Translations under genes and position numbers: made by a program
In this document: piece after piece, positions 48,038 through 57,180 of the stretch
Layout: every line of letters begins with the position of its first letter
Position numbering within the stretch: position 1 is the first letter of the stretch
The notes under the pieces: generated by a model
What the model was told of the DNA's origin: nothing
Database searches by the model: none
The model's input: only the letters and a program-made list of their open reading frames with translations
Source: Verrucomicrobiota bacterium
GTDB taxonomy: Bacteria > Verrucomicrobiota > Verrucomicrobiia > Limisphaerales > JADJPG01
Assembly: GCA_016713365.1 (NCBI GenBank)
Contig: JADJPG010000041.1
Coordinates: 1 to 61,209, forward strand
Direction of reading: 5' to 3'
Length of the DNA stretch: 61,209 nt

Positions 48038-49158
48038 AGCCGCGCGACTTGCTCAATTTCTTCAAGACAAAGACGGGCAAGCTGGTCCTGTTCGTGATCA
48101 TCTTTGGCGGCGGATTGATGCTGTTCAGCGCAATACGGGACAAGAGCGGAGCGCACGCGATTCACACCGAGCCTCTGTCTCCCATTCGCACCAACGACAA
48201 GCCGCAGACGGTTCAAACGGTCGAACGGCCAATGGAACTCTTTCGTCCGCCACAACCAAAACCCGAGCCGCCACCGCCGCCACCGAAGACCAACGAGCCG
48301 CCAAAAGCTGTTGTCGAAGCGCCCAAGCCCGGACCACAGCCGCCATTGCCACCACCACCCATCAGCTTATTCGCCGACGCGACAGCAGGTGTGCCCGAAC
48401 CCAAGACTCCCGGCACGCACTACGCGCCCTATGGCCGGCTGATTCCTTGCCAGACGGTCATCACTGTGGACTCCGCTTCGATTCAAACTCCCATCGTCGG
48501 CCTTATCACCGAGGACATCTATCATGCGGGCCGGCTCGTGATACCTGCTGGCACCGAGGTTCATGGCACGGCGCAGACCGACCGACATCGCGAACGCATC
48601 GCCAGCGGCGGGACTTGGACATTGGTTTGGCAGACCGGCGAGGAACTTCGCCTCAAGGGTGTCGCGCTCGACCGCGAGTTTTCCGGCGACCAGGTGGGCT
48701 GGGGCATCACGGATGGCAGCGCCGGATTGCGCGGGCGGATTCTCAAGACCGACGACCTCGCGGAAATCAAACTGTTCGCCGCGACGTTGCTCAGTGGCGC
48801 GGCGGCAGCGCTGACGGAGAAGGAAACGACCATCCTCGGATCGATTGACAGTCGCTCGCTGAACAACGCGCCGCTGAAAGGCGCGCAGGATGTTCTCAAG
48901 ATTTACTCCCAACGCATCCTCGAAGCGATTCAGCGCGACGGATTCTATGTCCGAGTCGCCAGCGGGAAGCAGTTCTACCTCTACGTCGTGCAAACCATCG
49001 ACCGCTCGGAAGCCATCATTGGTGGGACGGCGAAGCCGTTCGCCGAGGAGCCAATCACTGCCGTCAGTCCGCCGAACGAACCGTTGCCTCCATTTGGGTT
49101 TGCGCCGTCAGCCCCGTCAGCTTCCGCCTCCAATCTCAAACCAGGTTCTCAGCCATGA
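48034..49158 (+). CDS. VirB10/TrbI-like T4SS core protein
   Basis: A 374-residue protein that spans the envelope: short cytoplasmic tail, one membrane helix (KLVLFVIIFGGGLMLFSAI, residues 16-34), a proline-rich rod (KPEPPPPPPKTNEPPK to PLPPPPIS, about 70-110), and a C-terminal beta-barrel domain with YGRLIPCQTVITVDSASIQTPIVGLI and RLVIPAGTEVHGTAQ, the VirB10/TraB landmarks. Overlaps the following lipoprotein gene by 4 bp. Confidence 0.88.
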   Translation: MKPRDLLNFFKTKTGKLVLFVIIFGGGLMLFSAIRDKSGAHAIHTEPLSPIRTNDKPQTVQTVERPMELFRPPQPKPEPPPPPPKTNEPPKAVVEAPKPGPQPPLPPPPISLFADATAGVPEPKTPGTHYAPYGRLIPCQTVITVDSASIQTPIVGLITEDIYHAGRLVIPAGTEVHGTAQTDRHRERIASGGTWTLVWQTGEELRLKGVALDREFSGDQVGWGITDGSAGLRGRILKTDDLAEIKLFAATLLSGAAAALTEKETTILGSIDSRSLNNAPLKGAQDVLKIYSQRILEAIQRDGFYVRVASGKQFYLYVVQTIDRSEAIIGGTAKPFAEEPITAVSPPNEPLPPFGFAPSAPSASASNLKPGSQP

Positions 49159-49754
49159 AATTTCTCACTCTCAGTCTGCTGCTCGTCGTCACGTCTTGCG
49201 CCTCACGCCCCAAACCCCAGGTGACGGTCAGGCCCATGCCCGCGCCCGCTGTGGAGTCAGCCGAGTCCGTGCGCTACATGGAAATCATCCGCGCCTACCA
49301 CATCGGGCGCTACGTGGACCCGAACCACCCCGAGGTGATGCACGAGCAGCATCCGCTATTTCGCGTCGAAGCCCACTTTCGCTGGAACTTGAAGCCTGGC
49401 GATCCGTGCGCGCCCGGCGCTGTTCTCCTGAATCCGCCGCGAGACGCAGCCTTCTCGCCTCCACCCGCGAGCGATGCTCTTGCGGCGGAAATGAACCGGC
49501 AGAAGGAGGCAACCGAGCGCGTCATGCGCGAAGCCTCGCAGCTCGTGCGGTCTTACGAGGAACTTCAGAAAGTCATCAAGGACATGACGGTGGTCGCCAA
49601 GAATCATGCCTGGATGGGCGGTCGCATTCTCAGCGCCGAGCGTCGCGTCGGCGAACTCGAAGCGGAACTGCGAAAGCTCAACGCACCGCCCGCGCCCGCC
49701 ACCAATGAGGTTCGATCCTCCACCCTCGAAGCGCCTGATGCGCCCAAACCATGA
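49155..49754 (+). CDS. T4SS-operon lipoprotein
   Basis: A 199-residue lipoprotein (LLLVVTSC, lipobox Cys at residue 15). After a short Pro/Val linker come YMEIIRAYHIGRYVDPNHPEVMHEQHPLFRVE and a helical part (AAEMNRQKEATERVMREASQLVRSYEELQKVIKDM) before a Pro-rich tail. It may be part of the outer-membrane ring, comparable in role to TraV/VirB7, but the sequence is not recognisable as such. Its stop overlaps the next small ORF by 4 bp. Confidence 0.7.
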   Translation: MKFLTLSLLLVVTSCASRPKPQVTVRPMPAPAVESAESVRYMEIIRAYHIGRYVDPNHPEVMHEQHPLFRVEAHFRWNLKPGDPCAPGAVLLNPPRDAAFSPPPASDALAAEMNRQKEATERVMREASQLVRSYEELQKVIKDMTVVAKNHAWMGGRILSAERRVGELEAELRKLNAPPAPATNEVRSSTLEAPDAPKP

Positions 49755-49879
49755 AGACACTTTGCCAGTGGCTCGAAAAACGGCTTTGGAAGGCAGCCCG
49801 CCGCCTGCGAGCCACTGGTGAACACGGCAAATGCCGCGCAACCGCAACCATGAAAAGAATGCAACAAAGGTATGAGTAG
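49751..49879 (+). CDS. Possible 42-aa basic micro-protein
   Basis: A 42-codon frame starting MKTLCQWLEKRLWKAARRL, strongly basic, with ATGA overlap to the lipoprotein gene before it and an 8-bp overlap with the gene after it. The chain of overlaps suggests translational coupling through this frame. It is otherwise unsupported and could be a leader that carries ribosomes across. Confidence 0.4.
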   Translation: MKTLCQWLEKRLWKAARRLRATGEHGKCRATATMKRMQQRYE

Positions 49880-50279
49880 AACCAGAACACCCGCGCCACC
49901 GAGCGCCAGCGGCAATGCCGCCCCGTCCGAACCGCCCACCTACCGGCAGAACCCGGAGGTGGATACCAAGATCGATGCCTACATCAAAGAGAACCCCAAG
50001 TATTGGGCTTACATCCAGGGGATGCCCCGTGAACGGTTGGAACGCACACTTGTCCTAAATGAAGTGCGCGAACTCGACCGCCAGCAACGCATGAAAGAAG
50101 GCATCTTGAAGCAGATCAACAAGTCGCCGGCTCTCAAGGCCGCCTACGAAACACTGGTCAAAGACCTCCCCGAAGAACAACGCGAGGGGGTCATCGCCCA
50201 GCTTGCCCGCCAGGCGAAACGGGCCGTCGCTCGTTCGCAAAACCAACAACAGACCGCCAAGGAAGCGGTCGGTGTCTGA
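49872..50279 (+). CDS. Small cytoplasmic protein of the T4SS operon
   Basis: A 135-residue protein: disordered N-terminus (TPAPPSASGNAAPSEPPTY), then a helical, charged body (VDTKIDAYIKENPKYWAYIQGMPRERLERTLVLNEV, KEGILKQINKSPALKAAYETLV). No domain is recognised. It contains no signal or membrane segment. It is probably the last tightly coupled gene of the T4SS operon. In 50280-50589 there is only an Arg/Pro-rich 114-codon frame that starts with a TGATG overlap at 50279 and that I do not trust. Confidence 0.65.
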   Translation: MSRTRTPAPPSASGNAAPSEPPTYRQNPEVDTKIDAYIKENPKYWAYIQGMPRERLERTLVLNEVRELDRQQRMKEGILKQINKSPALKAAYETLVKDLPEEQREGVIAQLARQAKRAVARSQNQQQTAKEAVGV

Positions 50280-50589
50280 TGCGACCTGCCTCGCCACGAC
50301 TTCGCTCCCCCGACTCCGGTGTTCCGGCCGACGCCCGATCTGGCGTCCGCCCGGACATCCTCGCGTCGGAAGCGAAGACGTGGCCCAGGCCGGGGAGAAA
50401 TGCTGACGCCGGCATGGCGGGCGGCCATTTGCCGCCGCGCCGTGCCCGCGTCAAATTCACGGCGGAGAGCCGCTTGCGCAGGCGTCCAGTGTGTTGCATG
50501 TTCAAACTCGGCGGACCAGCGAGCACAGATTTTGCTGATTCTCGTTGGTTCGTTCAGAACGGATTCTCCGAAAAGTTTGAGGGCCTATC

Positions 50590-50835
50590 ATGGAACATCC
50601 CGTTCAATACTTGGCGCGCGTAACCAAGTTCCTGGATCGAATGATCGAGGAACACGGCGACCAGTTGTTCGTGGTGTTTGGGTTCATCTGCCTCGGCGTC
50701 ATCGTTTGGATCTTCGCCCGCCGCCGCAAGCACCCGGTTCGCGACATCTCGGTCGTGGTTCTCCCGTTGGGAAACGCGCCCCGGCGCGAGCCGGAGACTG
50801 ATCCTCCACCTTTCAGTGACCGGCCCGGCTTGTAG
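50590..50835 (+). CDS. Small single-pass membrane protein
   Basis: An 81-residue protein with one membrane helix (LFVVFGFICLGVIVWIFA) between an amphipathic N-terminus (MEHPVQYLARVTKFLDRMI) and a basic, Pro-rich C-terminus (ARRRKHPVRD). The ATG at 50590 follows AAAAGTTTGAGGG. It may be the last gene of the T4SS operon; no named family. Confidence 0.55.
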   Translation: MEHPVQYLARVTKFLDRMIEEHGDQLFVVFGFICLGVIVWIFARRRKHPVRDISVVVLPLGNAPRREPETDPPPFSDRPGL

Positions 50836-50934
50836 CCGACGCCGTGAAGGAGACGTTCATCCCATAATGTTGTGCCAAGACCGCTAACTGTTGTTTGCGA
50901 CCTGAACACATGCTGACACGCCACGGAGGTGCAG

Positions 50935-51261
50935 ATGCACCGCGACGCCAATGTCATCGGCCCAATGGTTTCTAAACTGCGCTACCAGCGCGGTTGGAGG
51001 CAGGATGAACTTGTCGCAAAACTTCAGCTTCTCGGCTGCTACATGACGCGGGACATTCTGGCGAACATTGAGACACGCCGCTCGCCCGTGACCGATACGC
51101 AGATTGAATTCTTCTGCGAGGTGTTTGCGGTGAAGGTGCAGGAGCTGTTTCCAGCCCGGCCCAAGCAAAACAGTAATGGCAATGGCCGCGCGCTGGCGCT
51201 TGCTGTCCGCATCGTCACCCGCCGACGCCACCACGACGAGGATTCCAAGACCCTCGCCTGA
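50935..51261 (+). CDS. XRE-family transcriptional regulator (paralogue 1)
   Basis: A 108-residue protein with an N-terminal helix-turn-helix: IGPMVSKLRYQRGWRQDELVAKLQ and then MTRDILANIETRRSPVT. The ATG at 50935 is chosen because GGAGG lies 5 bp before it. A second regulator at 56457 is clearly related (shared TRD-x-LAN-x-ET core, similar spacing to VTDxLP/VQELFP), so the two arose by duplication. Regulators of this type usually control the conjugation genes of an ICE; the TGTAT-N3-ATACA palindromes in motif copies B and C are candidate targets. Confidence 0.8.
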   Translation: MHRDANVIGPMVSKLRYQRGWRQDELVAKLQLLGCYMTRDILANIETRRSPVTDTQIEFFCEVFAVKVQELFPARPKQNSNGNGRALALAVRIVTRRRHHDEDSKTLA

Positions 51262-51294
51262 CTTGCCCGGCGACTCCCCAATGACGAAACTGTT

Positions 51295-54200
51295 ATGGCC
51301 GTTCGCCGCAGAACCAACGAATCGGACGAGCAACTTGACCTGTTCTCAACCGCGAGACCGACTTATGACACCGTTGACTCAATACGGCCGAATGGCCGAG
51401 AAACACTGGCGCGAACATTGCCCGAAAATGGTCCGCGAACTGGAGGCGAAGGGGCAGCTTCATCAGATGCTGCTCGAAGCGGAGGAGAAGACGAAGGACG
51501 AAATGGCCACGCTGCGAACGGATTTGATGAAGCAGGGATCAACGGCCGACCAAGCCCACCGCCAAGCCTGGGAGATGGTGCGGGAGAAATACATCCTGCT
51601 CCCGCCCGAAGAGACTTAGCAGTCGGCCACAAGTTTCCCCGTCGCGAAGAACCGCCGAGAAACACCAATGCCTACCGCATCACCGAAGCGGACCGGCTGG
51701 GCGACGGCGGGCCGAAACAGAAGTTCCAACAGAACCTCGCCGCCATTCGTGCGCTACGAACACTCGACGCCGAGGAACGTCCCGCCACCGCCCAGGAAAA
51801 GGCCACCCTGATCAAATACGTCGGCTGGGGCGCGATGCCCCAGGTCTTCGACGACTACAATCGCGAATGGAAAAAGGAGCGGGAGGTTTTGGTCAGCGAA
51901 CTCTCGACGGAGGAATACGAACTCGCACGGTCAACAACCCTCAACGCGCATTACACAGCGCCAACTGTCATCCGCGCGATGTATGGGGCGCTGGAAAGAT
52001 TCGGCTTTCAGGGCGGGCGTGTGCTTGAGCCGGCGTGCGGTATTGGTCACTTCCTCGGCCTGATGCCCGACGAATCTTTGCGTCGTTCGACGATCACAGG
52101 CATCGAAATTGATCCACTCACGGCGCGCATCGCCAAGGCGCTCTATCCCGACGCGGACATTCGGGCGCAACCGTTCGAGCAATCCAAGTTGGCCGACGGA
52201 TATTACGACCTCGCGATTTCCAATGTCCCCTTTGGCGACTACCCGGTTCACGATCCCAAATGGAACGACTACAAGCTTCCCATCCACGACTATTTCTTCG
52301 CCGCCGCCCTCGACAAGGTGCGACCCGGCGGTCTGGTGATGTTCATCACGTCGCGCGGCACGATGGACAAGCTGGACTCGACGTTGCGTGAACTGTTGTC
52401 GGCGAAGACCGAATTACTCGGCGCTATTCGCTTGCCGAACGACGCTTTCAAGAAGAACGCCGGCACGGAAGTCACCACGGACATCGTGATGCTGCGCAAG
52501 CTCCGCGCGGGAGAAGCGCCCACCGGCCCGGCGTGGAAGCAGACGGGTGATTACTCCAACGACCTCGGCGAGGCGTTTACGATTAACGAATACTTCGCCG
52601 CACGCTCGGAAATGATGCTCGGTCAGATGCGGTTGGTTGGTCGGATGTATCGCGACAACGAGCCGACGCTCGAACCGGATGGCCGCGATCTCGCGGATGC
52701 TCTGAAACAAGCCGTCGAGCGGCTGCCTCAGAACATCTACCAGTCGCAAAGTCAGCAGGTCACCGAACCGACACTGGACCAGACCATCCCCGCGCCGGAT
52801 TACATCAAGCCGAACGCTTACTGTTTGCACGATGGCATGGTGTGCGTGCGCGAAGATACCGTTCTGCGTCCGCTCTCCGACCTCCCATCCGACATGCGGG
52901 CGCGGATTCGCAACCTGATTCCGGTACGTGATGCCGTTCGTGAAAGTCTGCGTGCCCAGCTTGACGGCGGCAGCGAGGAACAAGTTCTCGAAACCCGGCA
53001 TCAACTCAACCTCGCCTACGACCGGTTCGTCGGGCGATTCGGCCCGATCAACACACGCGCCAATCAGCGCGCCTTCGACGGCGACCCCGATCTGCCGCTG
53101 CTTCTCTCGTTGGAGCACTACAACGACGAAACCAAACGCGCCACCAAGGCATCCATCTTCCGCGAACGAACCATTCAGCACCGGCAACCGATTGAAACTG
53201 CTGCCAACGCAAAGGAGGCGCTGTTGGTTGCGTTGAACGAACGAGGGCGTGTTGACCTGGATCACATGGCCGGACTTCTCGGCAAGCCCGTCGATGAATT
53301 CCTCAACGACCTCAAGGGACTCGTCTTTCTCAATCCACAGACCAACCAGTGGGAAACCGACGATCAGTATCTCTCCGGCAACGTGCGAGAGAAGCTCGCC
53401 GTCGCGGATGCCGCTGCCGTCAACGACTCCGCGTTCGCGGTGAACGTCGAGGCGTTGAAGTCGGTTCAGCCCGCCGACCTGAATGCGACGGAGATTGACG
53501 TCCGCCTCGGTGCGTCCTGGCTGCCGCAGGACGACGTGAAGCGGTTCGTCCACGAGCTGCTCAAAGTTTCGTCCGGCGTCGAAGTGGGCCACGTCCACGC
53601 ACTCGGCTCTTGGTATGTGAAGGGGGATTGGGAAGTGAAAGGCGCAACGGCCAACACGACCGATTGGGGAACGGATCGTTGCACGGCGCTCGATCTCATC
53701 GAGGACGCGCTGAATCTCAAGACGCCCACGGTCTATGACCTGGACGAGGACAAGAAGCCGGCCGTCAACGCGCAGGCGACCGAGGCGGCCCGTGAGAAGC
53801 AGGAGCGCATCAAGGAGCGGTTCAAGGAATGGATTTGGTCGGACGACTCCCGGCGCGAACGTCTGTGCCGCCTCTACAACGACACGTTTAATCACACGCG
53901 CCTTCGCACCTTCAACGGCGAGCATCTGACGCTGCCCGGCGCAAGCCAGGCAATCACCTTGCAGTCGCATCAAAAGGCCGGGGTCTGGCGCGTCCTGCAA
54001 ACGCCGAACACGCTGCTCGCCCATGTCGTCGGCGCGGGCAAGACCTTCACGATGGTCGCGTCAGCAATGGAACTGAAGCGGCTCGGCCTCGCCCGCAAGC
54101 CGCTGTTCACCGTCCCGAACCACATGCTCGGCCAGTTCTCGACCGAACTGCTCGCGCTGTATCCGGGCGCGAACATTCTGGTTGCGGGCAAAGAGGATTT

Positions 54201-56460
54201 CGAGGCGGCGAATCGCAAGAAGCTGTTCAGCCGAATCGCGACGGGGAATTGGGATGCCATCATCGTCACGCACTCAGGCTTCGAGCGCATTCCGCTCTCT
54301 CAAGACACGCAAAAGCGTTTCTTCGAGGAACAGCTTCACGAATTGGAAATAGTGAAACGGCAGCACGCAGACTCCAGCAACCGCCGGTTGGTGAAGGAAC
54401 TGGAGAAGGCGAAGAAGCGCCTCGAAGCGCGGCTGCAAGGATTGGCCGCGGAACACAAGAAGGATAACACGCTCACGTTCGAGGAACTCGGTGTGGACCG
54501 TCTGTTCGTGGACGAGGCGCACTATTTCAAGAATCTGTTTTACGTGTCGAAGATGACACGTATCGCGGGTCTGCCGCAGACCGCCAGCGAGCGCGCCTTC
54601 GACATGTTCCTCAAGGTGCGGCACGTCCAGTCCGTGAACGGCGGCGGTGGTGTGGTCTTCGCCACCGGCACGCCCATCGCCAACAGCATGGCCGAAATGT
54701 TCACCATGCAACGGTATCTCCAGCCGGACGAACTCAAGAAGCATCACTTGCATCATTTCGATTCGTGGGCCGCGACGTTCGGCGAGCCGGTGACGGCGAT
54801 GGAGCTTTCGCCCGACGGCGCGGGCTACCGGTTGAACACACGCTTTGCCCGCTTCATCAACGTGCCGGAGCTGATGCAGATGTTTCGTCAGGCGGCGGAC
54901 GTGCAGACAGCGGCCATGTTGAATCTGCCTCGCCCAAAACTGGAAAACGAGAAGCCCACCATCCGCAACGCTCCGCCGACACCCGAGTTGAAGGAGTTTG
55001 TTCAGTCCCTTGCCGCCCGCGCGGAGCGCCTACGCACCGCCCGTGTTGATCCCAGCATCGACAACATGCTCAAGATCACGTCCGAGGGCCGCAAGGCCGC
55101 GCTCGACATGCGGCTGGTTCGGGCATCCGCCCCGGATGAACCAAGCGGCAAGGTCAATCTCGCCGTCGAGAACATCATCCGCATTTGGACTGAATCCACC
55201 GATCGGCGGTGCGCCCAACTGGTGTTCTGCGATCTCTCGACGCCGAAGGATCGAGGGTTCTCGGTCTATCGCGACATGGCGGACAAGCTTCAAGCGCGTG
55301 GCATCCCGGAGGGTGAGATCGCTTTCATTCAGAACTACGACAGCGATGCGTCCAAGCTCGCGCTGTTCAAGGAAGTGCGCTCCGGCAAGGTGCGTGTCTT
55401 GTTCGGCAGCACGCAAAAGATGGGATCGGGCACGAACGTGCAGGAGCGACTCATTGCCTTGCACCATCTTGATGCACCGTGGCGACCCGCCGATGTCGAG
55501 CAACGCGAGGGGCGCATCCTCCGGCAGGGCAACAAGAATCCCGTCGTCAGCGTGTTTCGCTACGTCACCGAAGGCTCGTTCGACGCCTACATGTGGCAGA
55601 CCTTGGAGACGAAGGCGAAGTTCATCGCCCAAGTGATGACCGGCGACATGACCATTCGCCGCGTTGAAGACCTCGACAGCGCCGCCCTCACGTACGCCGA
55701 AGTGAAAGCCATCGCTTCCGGCAATCCACTCGTGATCGAGAAGGCGCAAGTGGACGCCGAGTTGATGCGGCTCACGCGTCTGCGATCCGCTCATGCCGAG
55801 GAGCAATACCGCATCCGCAGCAACCTGCGTCATGCGCGCGACGACGCCGGGACTTCCACCGCCCGTCTCACGAACCTGCGCCTCGACATCGGCGCTCGTG
55901 AGGACACTTCCGGCGACAACTTCCGCATCGAACTCGACGGCGAAGTCGTCACCAACCGAGGCATCGCCGGTGAATTGCTCATCCGCCGGGCCGAAAAGCT
56001 CAAGGGCCGCAGCGATGATGATGTGCGTGTGGGAAAATTTGCGGGCTTCGACCTCTTCATCCGTGTCGGCTTTGTCGGCGACCCCGACTTGGTGGTGCGT
56101 GGCAAGAACACTTACGCCGCCAAGATTACGGATACGGCCCTCGGCACGATTCGGTCGCTCGAATCCACGGTGCAGGGTTTCGAGGAACGCGCCAGCAAAC
56201 TTGAATCCTCGATTGCCGACGCGCAAAAGCGCGCGACCGAACTCGAAGGCCGCGTCGGAGCGGCGTTCGACCGCGAGGAGCGTTACCTGGAATTGACCCG
56301 CCGACAAAGCGAGATTGAAGAAAAGCTCGACCTCACAAAGAACCAAGCCCCCAGCCAGGTTGAAGCGTCCCCGTCGGACGAGACCACCGAAACGCCCATC
56401 GAAAAACAAACCATCAAACCAACCGTTCGCCCCAAACGCCAATCCAGCATCCGTGTATGA
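51295..56460 (+). CDS. Giant DNA methylase-helicase fusion of mobile elements
   Basis: A 1721-residue protein. Residues 1-125 are Gly/Arg/Pro-rich and overlap another gene. The methylase-like domain has motif I VLEPACGIGHFLG (near residue 243) and motif IV SNVPFG (near 309, a variant NPPY). The helicase part has Walker A VVGAGKTFTMVA (near 912), DEAH in FVDEAHYFKN (near 1073), ATGTPIANSM, and the second lobe with LDAPWRPADVEQREGRILRQGN. The C-terminus is coiled (LEGRVGAAFDREERYLELTRRQSEIEEKL). Proteins of this build occur on many conjugative elements and plasmids; protection from host restriction or processing of incoming DNA is the usual guess. The stop overlaps the next regulator by 4 bp. 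The ATG at 51295 has no strong Shine-Dalgarno. Confidence 0.88.
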   Translation: MAVRRRTNESDEQLDLFSTARPTYDTVDSIRPNGRETLARTLPENGPRTGGEGAASSDAARSGGEDEGRNGHAANGFDEAGINGRPSPPPSLGDGAGEIHPAPARRDLAVGHKFPRREEPPRNTNAYRITEADRLGDGGPKQKFQQNLAAIRALRTLDAEERPATAQEKATLIKYVGWGAMPQVFDDYNREWKKEREVLVSELSTEEYELARSTTLNAHYTAPTVIRAMYGALERFGFQGGRVLEPACGIGHFLGLMPDESLRRSTITGIEIDPLTARIAKALYPDADIRAQPFEQSKLADGYYDLAISNVPFGDYPVHDPKWNDYKLPIHDYFFAAALDKVRPGGLVMFITSRGTMDKLDSTLRELLSAKTELLGAIRLPNDAFKKNAGTEVTTDIVMLRKLRAGEAPTGPAWKQTGDYSNDLGEAFTINEYFAARSEMMLGQMRLVGRMYRDNEPTLEPDGRDLADALKQAVERLPQNIYQSQSQQVTEPTLDQTIPAPDYIKPNAYCLHDGMVCVREDTVLRPLSDLPSDMRARIRNLIPVRDAVRESLRAQLDGGSEEQVLETRHQLNLAYDRFVGRFGPINTRANQRAFDGDPDLPLLLSLEHYNDETKRATKASIFRERTIQHRQPIETAANAKEALLVALNERGRVDLDHMAGLLGKPVDEFLNDLKGLVFLNPQTNQWETDDQYLSGNVREKLAVADAAAVNDSAFAVNVEALKSVQPADLNATEIDVRLGASWLPQDDVKRFVHELLKVSSGVEVGHVHALGSWYVKGDWEVKGATANTTDWGTDRCTALDLIEDALNLKTPTVYDLDEDKKPAVNAQATEAAREKQERIKERFKEWIWSDDSRRERLCRLYNDTFNHTRLRTFNGEHLTLPGASQAITLQSHQKAGVWRVLQTPNTLLAHVVGAGKTFTMVASAMELKRLGLARKPLFTVPNHMLGQFSTELLALYPGANILVAGKEDFEAANRKKLFSRIATGNWDAIIVTHSGFERIPLSQDTQKRFFEEQLHELEIVKRQHADSSNRRLVKELEKAKKRLEARLQGLAAEHKKDNTLTFEELGVDRLFVDEAHYFKNLFYVSKMTRIAGLPQTASERAFDMFLKVRHVQSVNGGGGVVFATGTPIANSMAEMFTMQRYLQPDELKKHHLHHFDSWAATFGEPVTAMELSPDGAGYRLNTRFARFINVPELMQMFRQAADVQTAAMLNLPRPKLENEKPTIRNAPPTPELKEFVQSLAARAERLRTARVDPSIDNMLKITSEGRKAALDMRLVRASAPDEPSGKVNLAVENIIRIWTESTDRRCAQLVFCDLSTPKDRGFSVYRDMADKLQARGIPEGEIAFIQNYDSDASKLALFKEVRSGKVRVLFGSTQKMGSGTNVQERLIALHHLDAPWRPADVEQREGRILRQGNKNPVVSVFRYVTEGSFDAYMWQTLETKAKFIAQVMTGDMTIRRVEDLDSAALTYAEVKAIASGNPLVIEKAQVDAELMRLTRLRSAHAEEQYRIRSNLRHARDDAGTSTARLTNLRLDIGAREDTSGDNFRIELDGEVVTNRGIAGELLIRRAEKLKGRSDDDVRVGKFAGFDLFIRVGFVGDPDLVVRGKNTYAAKITDTALGTIRSLESTVQGFEERASKLESSIADAQKRATELEGRVGAAFDREERYLELTRRQSEIEEKLDLTKNQAPSQVEASPSDETTETPIEKQTIKPTVRPKRQSSIRV
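51365..51619 (+). CDS. TnpV-like small protein overlapping the methylase-helicase gene
   Basis: An 84-residue protein (MTPLTQYGRMAEKHWREHCPKMVRELEAKGQLHQMLLEAEEK..., ending AWEMVREKYILLPPEET) in a different frame within the first 110 codons of the giant gene. The pattern YGRMAEKHWREH-x-PKM-x-REL is close to TnpV-type small proteins of mobile elements. The sequence is well balanced and helical, unlike the Gly/Pro/Arg-rich product of the other frame. Either both frames are translated, or the giant protein really starts after 51619. Its role is unknown. Confidence 0.6.
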   Translation: MTPLTQYGRMAEKHWREHCPKMVRELEAKGQLHQMLLEAEEKTKDEMATLRTDLMKQGSTADQAHRQAWEMVREKYILLPPEET

Positions 56461-56774
56461 GCACCACCCTTGATCAAATCGGCCTTCGCCTTCGCAGACT
56501 CCGACAGGACCGCCGCAAGTCGCAGCACGTCCTCGCCGCCACGCTGCACGCCTTCAACGTCCCCATCACGCGCGACATGCTCGCGAATTGGGAAACCTGC
56601 CGCAGCGATGTCCCCGCCCGGTTCATCCCCTTTCTCGCGTACGCGCTCGATGCCGAAGTCACTGACTTCCTGCCGAACCTCAACCGGCATCACGTCAATG
56701 AACTTGTGCGCGGGCGCATCGCCATCGAACCGCGCATGAGGGAAGGCGGTCGCGCCGTATCTAAGCCTAATTAA
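56457..56774 (+). CDS. XRE-family transcriptional regulator (paralogue 2)
   Basis: A 105-residue HTH protein: IGLRLRRLRQDRRKSQHVLAATL and TRDMLANWETCRSDVPARF, related to the regulator at 50935. Coupled to the giant methylase-helicase by a 4-bp overlap. The C-terminus (VTDFLPNLNRHHVNELVRGRIAIEP) is longer and basic. It is the last gene I can assign safely to the conjugative element. Confidence 0.78.
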   Translation: MSTTLDQIGLRLRRLRQDRRKSQHVLAATLHAFNVPITRDMLANWETCRSDVPARFIPFLAYALDAEVTDFLPNLNRHHVNELVRGRIAIEPRMREGGRAVSKPN

Positions 56775-57180
56775 AGGCCAGTCTTTCATTCACTCGACAG
56801 CGCATCACGTTGCAGTCCGGGCCAGCCGTGTAGCATACCCGCATCCTCGGGCTAAAGATGACAGCTCTGTCATGTTGTCGCGAGGCAGGCTGTCATTCTG
56901 GTTTGCTCCATTGATGGAGACATAGAAACTGGTCAGCGACTCGATCACAAGCAGCATGACATTCGCCAAACTCGCTTCCATCCGGGAAACCAGCCCTTTC
57001 ATCCTTTCGCCAACCTCCGCCTTTGGCAGAGGTTGCGCCGTTTGCTTGAAGCAACGGTAATATATCCGATCCACTAACCGACAGAAATTCATGGCTCGGT
57101 CTATTTCACCTGACTCGATTAGTTCCCCGAGGCTCGATACTTGCGAGTCATCGGGCGAAGCCTCATTGTCACCTCAAGTC
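56775..57180. other. Boundary interval without a confident gene
   Basis: About 400 bp between the last element-type gene and the response regulator. A minus-strand frame of 95 codons (57092-56805, MNFCRLVDRIYYRCFKQTAQPL...) covers most of it, with a helical middle (MKGLVSRMEASLANVMLLVIESL). It may be a small protein or a remnant, and I cannot support it further. A TAATAT box near 57057 could be the -10 of the two-component operon. Direct repeats that would mark an ICE end are not apparent. Confidence 0.3.

Noticed and set aside
50279..50623. 114-codon frame after the T4SS operon
   Set aside because: Arg/Pro-rich, no domain, no ribosome binding site; only the TGATG overlap speaks for it.
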